Shown piece by piece: positions 1 to 5,590 of a stretch of DNA of 5,888 nucleotides. The translations under genes were made by a program, and so were the position numbers. Location of the stretch: NCBI GenBank assembly GCA_947378615.1, contig CANCKV010000239.1:1-5888 (forward strand), in the 5' to 3' direction. Position 1 is the stretch's first letter. Each line of letters starts with the position of its first letter. The notes under the pieces were generated by a model. That model worked only from the letters and a program-made list of their open reading frames with translations, did not search any database and had not been told where the DNA came from. This stretch comes from Chitinophagaceae bacterium (GTDB lineage Bacteria; Bacteroidota; Bacteroidia; Chitinophagales; Chitinophagaceae).

Positions 1-480
1 CTGGAAGAGGGTCGAGTAAAAGCAGAAATATCTGTATTTGAAGTAAAAGAGTTTATTGAAGAAATTTTTGATGAAATAAGTGCAGTAAAGAAAAAAGCGC
101 AAGAAATAAAACATGACTGTTTAGTAAATAATTCCTTCAAAACAGATAAAAGGTTATTGAAAAATATTCTTCTTAATCTTTTGAGTAATGCCATAAAATT
201 TTCTCCAGAAGATGGACTTATTTTATTATTAGTTGAAATAAAAAACGCAAACTTGTATATCACTATAAAAGACAGTGGAATCGGTATTTCCCAACAGGAT
301 CAAGAACATTTGTTTAGTAGCTTTTATAGGGCTAGTAATGCAGTTAATATTCAGGGCACAGGGCTAGGTTTGCACATAGTTAAGCGATATACAGATATTT
401 TACAGGGAGTAGTATCACTTCATAGTGAGATAGATAAAGGCACGACGGTGAGTTTACAGCTTCCAGAACTTGAAGTTTGA
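1..480 (+). CDS. Sensor histidine kinase, C-terminal fragment (5' end outside window)
   Basis: This is the C-terminal 159 residues of a sensor histidine kinase; the frame is open from the first base, so the sensor part and the phospho-accepting histidine lie upstream of the window. The visible part is the HATPase_c ATP-binding domain, which supplies ATP for autophosphorylation and signals to a response regulator. Seen in order: the linker after the dimerisation helices (residues 1-25, starting LEEGRVKAEIS), the N box NLLSNAIKF at 59-67 with the Mg-chelating Asn63, the G1 box DSGIGI at 91-96, the F box LFSSFYR at 104-110, and the G2 box GTGLGL at 119-124. All expected ATP-binding motifs are intact, so the domain should be active. 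It ends in TGA right after the domain, with no fused receiver domain on this side. Input signal and partner cannot be told. An internal TTG at 157 is not the real start. Confidence 0.93.
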   Translation: MEEGRVKAEISVFEVKEFIEEIFDEISAVKKKAQEIKHDCLVNNSFKTDKRLLKNILLNLLSNAIKFSPEDGLILLLVEIKNANLYITIKDSGIGISQQDQEHLFSSFYRASNAVNIQGTGLGLHIVKRYTDILQGVVSLHSEIDKGTTVSLQLPELEV

Positions 481-652
481 TTAAATTTACTAGCGTTCTT
501 AATATTTATATTATGTTTGTCTATAATTATTCCCGACAAGGCAGCTTTCATAATAATTATGTAGTCTATAATTTGATTCAACTTTTTACAAGTTTACAGT
601 ATCAGGGATAGTTGTTTGAGTTTACAATACCCATAAATTAATTCCAGAAAGT

Positions 653-1039
653 ATGAACTTTTTAAGTAAGTTTTTTTTAGGTGGCAAAAGTGCTGAAAAG
701 TATTTTGAGAAGGCGTTTGAAGAAGAAACGGTTTATCATAATTACAAAAAAGCTGCTGTATATTATGAAAAAGCTGCTGACTTAGGATTGTCAAAGGCAC
801 AGTATTATTGTGGGTATATCTTTCTAAAAGGAAGAGGAGTACCAAGAAATTATACTAGGGCATTTGAGCTTTTAGAAAAAGGAGCAAAACAAAACTATCC
901 ACAAGCCCAATATTTACTATCTCAAATGTATTTTAGTGGAGAAGGAGTAAAAAAAGATGAAGTTAAGGGCGAAGAATGGCTTAATAAATTTAAAGAACAT
1001 AATCTTCCTCCACAAAGGCTTAGCTTTCACTGTTTTTAG
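653..1039 (+). CDS. Small Sel1-like repeat protein
   Basis: A 128-residue protein made mostly of Sel1-like (SLR) helical repeats, a TPR-related fold that mediates protein-protein contacts. Repeat 1 covers about residues 31-65 (YYEKAADLG, AQYYCGY, then KGRGV). Repeat 2 covers about 66-100 (FELLEKGAKQNYPQAQYLL, then SGEGV). A partial third repeat covers about 103-116. A related helix sits at the N terminus (about 13-24). There is no clear signal peptide or membrane segment, so it is probably cytoplasmic. The start is the first ATG of the frame; no Shine-Dalgarno is seen, as is common in Bacteroidota. It lies 172 bp after the histidine kinase on the same strand, too far to claim an operon. Its stop is only 14 bp from the stop of the convergent ATP-grasp gene. 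The specific role is unknown; SLR proteins often act as adaptors. Confidence 0.82.
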   Translation: MNFLSKFFLGGKSAEKYFEKAFEEETVYHNYKKAAVYYEKAADLGLSKAQYYCGYIFLKGRGVPRNYTRAFELLEKGAKQNYPQAQYLLSQMYFSGEGVKKDEVKGEEWLNKFKEHNLPPQRLSFHCF

Positions 1040-1053
1040 ATCATACTTTCTTA

Positions 1054-2190
1054 CTATTTCTTTAGTTTGAATAAATCAACTATCATTTTGTTCATTATTC
1101 TTGAGAAATATTTTTTGTCATAGAGTGGAATGAAACGCCAATATCCTTTGTAATTAAATACCCACCTCATAATCCCCTTTAAATCTTTTGTTTTCACACA
1201 ACGGCGTAAATCCCTGTCAAAAATGGCAATCTCAGTTTCTTTATTTTCATTTTTCTTATTAAGAACAGGAACACTTTCTTTCCCAAAAGCAATTTGTTTT
1301 AATCCATCAATAAAACTATTATTTGTAAATCTGCTGTAAGGCATCCAAGAATTTGTTCTAGGATCAACTTCTATCAGATAATAGGAGTCCCGTTCTTTAT
1401 GATAGATATAGCCAATACTAGCAAAGCTATTTAAACCTACACTACGCCCGAGTTGTTGCAAAGACTTTTCAATTTTCTCATTCCTGAAATAAATTCGTCT
1501 TGTGGTGAATGAAAATTTATTATTCATGTAGGACAATACCCTTGCTGCCTGATAACAGATTAATTCTCCTCCAGAAAATAAGGCTTCAACCCCGATATCA
1601 TCTCCCTCAATAAATTCTTGAATCACGATATTTTTCTTATCATGTAATTCATTTATTTTATCTTCCAATTCATTTGGTGCCTCACACTTCCTGATACCTG
1701 TCCCAGAAAAGCTAAAATCTACTTTCAATAGTACAGGGAAATCTATTTTTTTTCCGATTGCTTCAAAATCATTCTCTTCTGCAAAATTGAGATAACGTGG
1801 AGTAGTAATGTTGTATTTTTCAAAAACAGTGCTCATGCCAATTTTTGAAGATAACATACCTCTATTTTCAATCTTATTTAGCGGCATTATCTTTACAAAC
1901 AAGTCTTCTTCAATGATATTTTCATTCATCAACTTAATAGTCTCGTCATCAAGTAATACTACCTTATCAAATTCACTCCCTTTTTCCTTTATCAGTTTTA
2001 TAAGGGAATCTACAAATATGGCTTTGTCTTTACTTACCTCTATCCATTCATCATAATAACTGTTCGAACGAAGCCAACAGGTATCACAACAAAACACTAC
2101 AACTTTGTACCCTGCTTTCTTATACATAAAGGGCACTTCGCCTGGCGTGTCAAAAAAATCTGAAAAGGAGGTTAATAATACTGTGTACAT
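1054..2190 (-). CDS. ATP-grasp domain protein (carboxylate-amine ligase-like)
   Basis: A 378-residue protein of the ATP-grasp superfamily, resembling the carbamoyl-phosphate-synthase-large-subunit-like proteins found in surface-polysaccharide loci. Such enzymes activate a carboxylate as an acyl phosphate with ATP and join it to an amine or other nucleophile; the substrate here is unknown. An N-terminal pre-ATP-grasp Rossmann-like region (about 1-105) starts MYTVLLTSFSDFF. The ATP-grasp fold follows: FPVLLKVDFSFSGTG at 151-165 with the nucleotide-binding Lys156 and glycine-rich loop, VIQEFIEGDDIGVEA at 189-203 covering the adenine-contact and following strand, and the metal-binding IEVDPRTN at 273-280. 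The C-terminal 70 residues (RWVFNYKGYWRFIPL at about 342-356) are basic and aromatic and may contact membrane or lipid-linked substrate; this is inference. It starts 178 bp from the divergent flippase-like gene, with a palindrome between them. A glycan-modifying role is suggested by this neighbour only. Confidence 0.82.
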   Translation of the reverse strand: MYTVLLTSFSDFFDTPGEVPFMYKKAGYKVVVFCCDTCWLRSNSYYDEWIEVSKDKAIFVDSLIKLIKEKGSEFDKVVLLDDETIKLMNENIIEEDLFVKIMPLNKIENRGMLSSKIGMSTVFEKYNITTPRYLNFAEENDFEAIGKKIDFPVLLKVDFSFSGTGIRKCEAPNELEDKINELHDKKNIVIQEFIEGDDIGVEALFSGGELICYQAARVLSYMNNKFSFTTRRIYFRNEKIEKSLQQLGRSVGLNSFASIGYIYHKERDSYYLIEVDPRTNSWMPYSRFTNNSFIDGLKQIAFGKESVPVLNKKNENKETEIAIFDRDLRRCVKTKDLKGIMRWVFNYKGYWRFIPLYDKKYFSRIMNKMIVDLFKLKK

Positions 2191-2208
2191 GTTGATTTAA
2201 TAAGTGAG

Positions 2209-2233
2209 TTAACTTTAATACCGTTAAAGTTAA
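2209..2233. promoter_or_regulatory. Perfect 10-5-10 palindrome, putative operator
   Basis: TTAACTTTAA and its exact reverse complement TTAAAGTTAA are separated by TACCG. The element lies in the divergent region between the ATP-grasp gene (19 bp from its start) and the flippase-like gene (136 bp from its start). The size and symmetry fit a dimeric helix-turn-helix regulator site close to the ATP-grasp promoter. Each arm also contains TAACTTTA, a 7/8 match to the Bacteroidota -7 element TAnnTTTG, so the site may overlap a promoter. There is no T-run after it and it precedes a gene start, which argues against a terminator. Confidence 0.45.
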
Positions 2234-2368
2234 TAAATATGTAACAAAAAAATTCTTTATCTTTATCAAACAAAATAAAAAAGCAATTATAGGAATTTAT
2301 CTTTAAATGAATACTTATCATTGCATTTATTTTATATTATTTTCTTTGCTGTTGCATAAATATTTCTC

Positions 2369-3721
2369 ATGCGGATTTTGGATATAGGCCTTTTTAAAAA
2401 TAAACATTTTTTAGCACTAGTAGGTAATGGCATCATTTCTGTCTTTAGTGTCGTAATGATGTCGTTGATTTATCGTGCTCTTGATAAAGTTCAAGTGGGA
2501 AGCTGGTTTTTCTTTCTTACCGTGTACGGACTTGCAGATTCTATCCGAAATGGTTTTCTTTCTACTGCTACAGTCAAATTCTATAGTGGCACTAATGAGG
2601 AAAGGGGAAATGAAGTTTTAGGTTCAATATGGTTTCTTGCTTTAGCCGTAACAACAATACTAGGGATTCTCAATTTATGTTTTTTGCCTTTTCTTGGTCA
2701 TTTTGCCAATCCAAGTATTGCAGCTACTATTCACTGGTTTGCGCTTACACTTATTAGTGCATTACCTTACACAATTGCGTATTGGATTCTAGTCGCAGAT
2801 GAAAGATACATTCCAATTTTATGGCTTCGCATGATAAATAGTGGTTCAATGATTTTGATTGTAGCTGTACTCATGTATCTTAACAAGATGAGTCTTCATA
2901 ATCTGTTGTTGTTCAATTTTCTTACTAATTGTATAACAAGCCTTGCTGCATTCTCAGCAAAATTAATTAAAAACAAAACTTTCTTTAGCCGCAGTTGGGA
3001 ATGCATCATCGAAATAGCCAACTTTGGAAAATACAGTCTAGCTACCAATTTAAGTTCCAATCTTTTGAGTAGTACCAATACATTTATTTTGAACTTTTTT
3101 CTAGGTCCAGCTGCTGTAGCAGTTTACACATTGCCATCTAGGTTAATGGAGATAATTGAAATACCATTACGCAGTTTTGTTGGAACAGGAATGTCAGGGA
3201 TGGCTGCTGCATTTAATAATAATGATATGGAGAAGGTTGGTGCTATATTCAAAAAATATTCTGGTATGTTAACCTGGGTTTTCATTCCTATAGCAATTTT
3301 GGCATTTATTTTCGCAGATTTTGCCATTGGATTATTAGGGGGAGGTAAATATATTCATACAGAAGCGCCTAACGTATATAGACTATTTATGTTAATGGCT
3401 ATCCTATATCCAATTGATCGATTTAATGGGGTAACACTCGATATCATTCATTTGCCAAAAATGAATTTTTATAAAGTTCTAATCATGCTTGTTGCTTGTA
3501 TAATAAGTGATGTTGGAGGATTAATGATTTCAAAAAGTATCTATGGAGTTGCCTTTGCATCACCTTTCACTTTATTAACCGGAATTCTTGTTGGCTACAT
3601 CGCATTAAAGAAACATATTGATTATTCCTTTAAAGATGTCTTTACCATTGGATTTAAAGAATGTGTCAATTTGATTCAAGTAAAAATACTAATTCCTTTT
3701 TTTAATTATAAACCCAAATAA
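2369..3721 (+). CDS. Polysaccharide flippase-like membrane protein (MOP/Wzx-like family)
   Basis: A 450-residue integral membrane protein with about 10-12 hydrophobic segments (around residues 14-34, 44-58, 86-108, 120-142, 150-170, 176-196, 225-247, 298-323, 336-350, 367-388 and 390-412). Length, topology and motifs fit the polysaccharide biosynthesis (Wzx/RfbX-like) branch of the MOP flippase superfamily, which moves lipid-linked oligosaccharides across the inner membrane. Family-typical stretches are the N-terminal GNGIISVFSVVMMSLIYRAL, where the first helix leads into a basic loop, and the middle LGPAAVAVYTLPSRLMEIIEIP (read in two parts, 246-255 and 256-267), like the segment that opens the second half of O-antigen transporters. 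The first ATG of the frame is used; the stop is TAA, followed by a strong hairpin. No glycosyltransferase or polymerase gene is visible beside it, so the lipid-linked substrate cannot be told. A MATE-type transporter is a less likely alternative. Confidence 0.8.
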   Translation: MRILDIGLFKNKHFLALVGNGIISVFSVVMMSLIYRALDKVQVGSWFFFLTVYGLADSIRNGFLSTATVKFYSGTNEERGNEVLGSIWFLALAVTTILGILNLCFLPFLGHFANPSIAATIHWFALTLISALPYTIAYWILVADERYIPILWLRMINSGSMILIVAVLMYLNKMSLHNLLLFNFLTNCITSLAAFSAKLIKNKTFFSRSWECIIEIANFGKYSLATNLSSNLLSSTNTFILNFFLGPAAVAVYTLPSRLMEIIEIPLRSFVGTGMSGMAAAFNNNDMEKVGAIFKKYSGMLTWVFIPIAILAFIFADFAIGLLGGGKYIHTEAPNVYRLFMLMAILYPIDRFNGVTLDIIHLPKMNFYKVLIMLVACIISDVGGLMISKSIYGVAFASPFTLLTGILVGYIALKKHIDYSFKDVFTIGFKECVNLIQVKILIPFFNYKPK

Positions 3722-3757
3722 TAATGTCAGGTCTTTTATATTAATCCACTATAAATA

Positions 3758-3797
3758 AAAAGGGAGAAACTTATTATCTATTAAGTTTCTCCCTTTT
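3758..3797. terminator. Bidirectional hairpin terminator between convergent genes
   Basis: A perfect 16-bp stem (3758-3773 paired with 3782-3797) closes an 8-nt loop. The stem core is GGGAGAAACTTA on the left and TAAGTTTCTCCC on the right. An A-run before the stem and a T-run after it (CCCTTTT) give a U-tract on transcripts from either strand. It sits 37 bp after the flippase-like stop and 26 bp beyond the stop of the convergent PUR-family gene, exactly where both transcripts should end. Confidence 0.88.
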
Positions 3798-3822
3798 CAT
3801 TTATTAACAACGTTGCAAAAAA

Positions 3823-4272
3823 TTACCACTTATCTACTTCTTCATGATGCGTCGGAGGTTGACTATCTGCTTTTTCTTCATTCGTAGTTTCAGAAATAAT
3901 AGGTTCTTCTACTTTTACTTCTTTAATTTCATCAGAAACTAATACTTCAGTTTGAATTTGAACAGGCTGCTCGTGTTCTTCATAATCATTGCTGTATTCA
4001 TCAAAATCGTAATTAGTTAACAATTCAGTCTTGATATAAACAACAGCTTCTTCCAACCCTTTTACAAACTTATTGATATCCTCTTGATAGACATAAATAC
4101 TTGATCTATCAAATCCTCTATCATCAAATCTTTTACGACTTTCAGTAATGATTAATGAAAAAGTATTATTACGTGTTTCCCTAATATCGAAGAAGTAAGT
4201 TCTCTTCTTTCCTGCTCGTACTTTTTGACTGTAAGCAGTCACCATTTTCTTATCGTTATACTCGTATCCCAC
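3823..4272 (-). CDS. PUR-family DNA/RNA-binding protein (DUF3276)
   Basis: A 149-residue protein with an N-terminal PUR domain (about residues 12-90), the single-domain bacterial relative of eukaryotic Pur-alpha single-stranded nucleic-acid-binding proteins, widespread in Bacteroidota. Diagnostic stretches are SQKVRAGKKRTYFFDIRETR (15-34), LIITESRKRFDD (40-51) and YQEDINKFVKGLEEAVVYIK (62-81). The basic first strand and the aromatic pair YFF are the expected nucleic-acid-binding face. The C-terminal 60 residues (about 90-149) are acidic, rich in Glu, Gln and Pro, and probably disordered. The chosen ATG is the first in frame and lies 32 bp from an exact TATATTTG promoter element on the same strand; a second Met at residue 10 is possible but would shorten the region before the domain. 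Transcription should end at the shared hairpin downstream. Its physiological role is poorly defined. Confidence 0.9.
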   Translation of the reverse strand: MGYEYNDKKMVTAYSQKVRAGKKRTYFFDIRETRNNTFSLIITESRKRFDDRGFDRSSIYVYQEDINKFVKGLEEAVVYIKTELLTNYDFDEYSNDYEEHEQPVQIQTEVLVSDEIKEVKVEEPIISETTNEEKADSQPPTHHEEVDKW

Positions 4273-4304
4273 AATTTTCTATTTTATTGTTCAAAAAGAC
4301 ATTA

Positions 4305-4312
4305 CAAATATA
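4305..4312 (-). promoter_or_regulatory. Putative -7 promoter element of the PUR-family gene
   Basis: The minus strand reads TATATTTG, an exact match to the Bacteroidota housekeeping -7 consensus TAnnTTTG. It lies 32 bp upstream of the PUR-family start codon, which predicts a leader of roughly 25 nt. No clear TTTG -33 box is present at the usual distance upstream. Confidence 0.5.
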
Positions 4313-4471
4313 GTGTCTGTGTTGATATTTTAACATTCTATCTATTTTTTTATAGAAAATATTTTAAATTGATGAAGTATTTATCACATTTATATGAGAA
4401 TAAAGAATGAAGACACCATTCATCCACAAAAAATAATATAATTTGAAGATTTCATTTTTCTATTCGATACT

Positions 4472-4942
4472 TTATCCCAATTTTGATTTAAGCACACCCC
4501 TGAAATCATGTTTCATTTCTTCTGTCATCGTTTCTTTGGGAATTAAGAAAAAAGATTTTTCATCGAAATAAAGATGAAAAAAATGCGGACTTTCAAAGTA
4601 TCTAGTAAATGTATTCCATTGCCATACTACATAACCCATTTCATTATCAAGCCTAATTTCTGATTCACTTATAAAGATGCTAAAAGAATCCTTGAAAGTT
4701 GATGATTTACGATAAATAGAATAAGGTAAAACAAACCAAATACTAATCATCATAACTATCCAAATACAACTACCCATAAAAAACGGTTCCGGTCGTATTT
4801 TTTTTGTGTAAAACAAGATAGCAGCAATGATTGCAAATGCATTTACTAATAGAATCATTATTCTTATATCATTTCTAGAAAAAAAATGATATCGTAATGC
4901 ATGAATTGTTTTCTCTTTGTTGTATTTAAAATCAAATCTCAT
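4472..4942 (-). CDS. YcxB-like two-helix membrane protein
   Basis: A 156-residue protein resembling Bacteroidota YcxB-like proteins. Its parts in order: a short cytoplasmic N terminus (MRFDFKYNKEKTIHALRYHF), transmembrane helix 1 at about 27-45, the motif KKIRPEPF at 47-54, transmembrane helix 2 at about 57-74, and a soluble YcxB-type C-terminal domain at about 84-156. That domain contains FISESEIRLDNEMGYVVWQW (90-109), FESPHFFHLYF (116-126) and FFLIPKETM (131-139), the usual pattern of a Trp-containing strand followed by an LIPK strand. The frame stays open upstream to an ATG at 4996. I prefer the ATG at 4942 because a perfect TATATTTG promoter element (4970-4977) lies between the two, and because homologues begin close to the FDFKYNKE-like segment. 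No enzymatic function is known for the family. Confidence 0.75.
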   Translation of the reverse strand: MRFDFKYNKEKTIHALRYHFFSRNDIRIMILLVNAFAIIAAILFYTKKIRPEPFFMGSCIWIVMMISIWFVLPYSIYRKSSTFKDSFSIFISESEIRLDNEMGYVVWQWNTFTRYFESPHFFHLYFDEKSFFLIPKETMTEEMKHDFRGVLKSKLG

Positions 4943-4969
4943 TTTGTATTTATGAAAAGTATAAATTGA

Positions 4970-4977
4970 CAAATATA
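4970..4977 (-). promoter_or_regulatory. Putative -7 promoter element of the YcxB-like gene
   Basis: The minus strand reads TATATTTG, the same octamer as before the PUR-family gene and an exact TAnnTTTG match. A TTG that could serve as part of a -33 box lies 16 bp further upstream (4994-4996), slightly closer than usual. The predicted leader to the ATG at 4942 is about 20 nt. The element falls inside the longer possible reading frame and so decides the start. Confidence 0.5.
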
Positions 4978-5281
4978 ACATTTGAGATAACTTCAATTTA
5001 ATTTATAATAAATATTCAACCACAACACTTATATATTATTGTAACAAATATTCATTTTTTGAATCTTCTAAAGGAAAAATAATTGAAAGGCAAGAGGCAA
5101 AAGTGAATTCTAGCTTGTACGTATAAAAAGCAACCACTTTTAGTGCCTTTCAACATGTAACTCACTAAAAGTATTCACTTTAAGTGCCTTGCAACATGTA
5201 ACTTACTAAAAGCATTCACTTTTAGTGCCTTTCAACTTGTAACTTACTAAAAGCATCCACTTTAAGTGCCTTTCAACTTGT

Positions 5282-5387
5282 AACTTACTAAAAGCATCCT
5301 CTTTAAGTGCGTAAATAGTTGCAACGCACTTAAAGAGGTTGCTTTTGCCTTTTTATTTTGCGAAACTGACTTAAAGAGGATGCTTTT
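5282..5387. repeat. 106-bp block, first copy of a 164-bp-spaced duplication
   Basis: This block recurs at 5446-5551 with only three differences (T5345/A5509, C5348/T5512, C5361/T5525). The offset is exactly 164 bp, four units of 41, so the second copy probably arose by tandem duplication of a four-unit segment. The low divergence implies a recent event or ongoing homogenisation. Confidence 0.9.
5290..5346. repeat. Long hairpin 1 (21-bp arms)
   Basis: The left arm 5290-5310 (AAAAGCATCC...AAGTGC) pairs with 5326-5346 over 20 of 21 positions; the single mismatch is T5297 opposite T5339. The 15-nt loop (5311-5325) ends in the self-complementary GTTGCAAC. It is formed where the forward orientation of the 41-bp array turns to the reverse orientation. 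Confidence 0.9.
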
Positions 5388-5445
5388 GCCTTTTTATTTT
5401 GCGAAACTGACTTAAAGAGGATGCTTATTCCTTTATATTCTGTGA

Positions 5446-5551
5446 AACTTACTAAAAGCATCCTCTTTAAGTGCGTAAATAGTTGCAACGCACTTAAAGA
5501 GGTTGCTTATGTCTTTTTATTTTGTGAAACTGACTTAAAGAGGATGCTTTT
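5446..5551. repeat. 106-bp block, second copy
   Basis: Second copy of the 5282-5387 block, 103 of 106 bases identical. It carries the second long hairpin and one reverse 41-bp unit (5511-5551). The unit that should follow (5552-5592) is much more decayed than its counterpart at 5388-5428, so the well-conserved part of the duplication ends here. Confidence 0.9.
5454..5510. repeat. Long hairpin 2 (21-bp arms)
   Basis: Arms 5454-5474 and 5490-5510 pair at 19 of 21 positions (mismatches T5461/T5503 and A5455/A5509). The 15-nt loop at 5475-5489 is identical to that of hairpin 1, including GTTGCAAC. The T/T mismatch is shared by both hairpins and therefore predates the duplication. Confidence 0.88.
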
Positions 5552-5590
5552 GTCTTTATAAATTTTGAAACTCATCAAAAGTGAATTTTA

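Noticed and set aside
519..573. GTCTATAATT direct repeat and AT-only inverted repeat after the histidine kinase
   Set aside because: Short, composed of A and T almost entirely, and without a T-run in terminator position; expected by chance in this AT-rich intergenic region.
591..626. AGTTTACA direct repeat 28 bp apart before the Sel1-repeat gene
   Set aside because: Only 8 bp identical, no dyad and no promoter element in register with it.
594..845. Minus-strand reading frame of 83 codons
   Set aside because: Overlaps the Sel1-repeat gene antisense, with low-complexity composition and no recognisable domain.
1808..2056. Plus-strand reading frame antisense to the ATP-grasp gene
   Set aside because: Fully embedded in a well-supported gene; Ser/Ile/Phe-rich product without a domain.
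2320..2348. Promoter for the flippase-like gene (ATTG, 17 bp, TTTCTTTG)
   Set aside because: Spacing is plausible but the -7 box misses the conserved A and the region is so T-rich that a chance match is likely.
4225..4410. Plus-strand reading frame of 61 codons
   Set aside because: Starts antisense to the PUR-family gene, runs across its promoter, and its hydrophobic Phe/Leu/Tyr-rich product looks like translated AT-rich DNA.
4943..4996. N-terminal extension of the YcxB-like protein (ATG at 4996)
   Set aside because: A perfect promoter element lies inside it, and the extra 18 residues are unlike the family's usual N terminus as I recall it.
5098..5587. Target-site duplication of a transposon
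   Set aside because: The flanking 12-mers are contained in decayed copies of the repeat unit itself and there is no transposase or terminal inverted repeat outside them.
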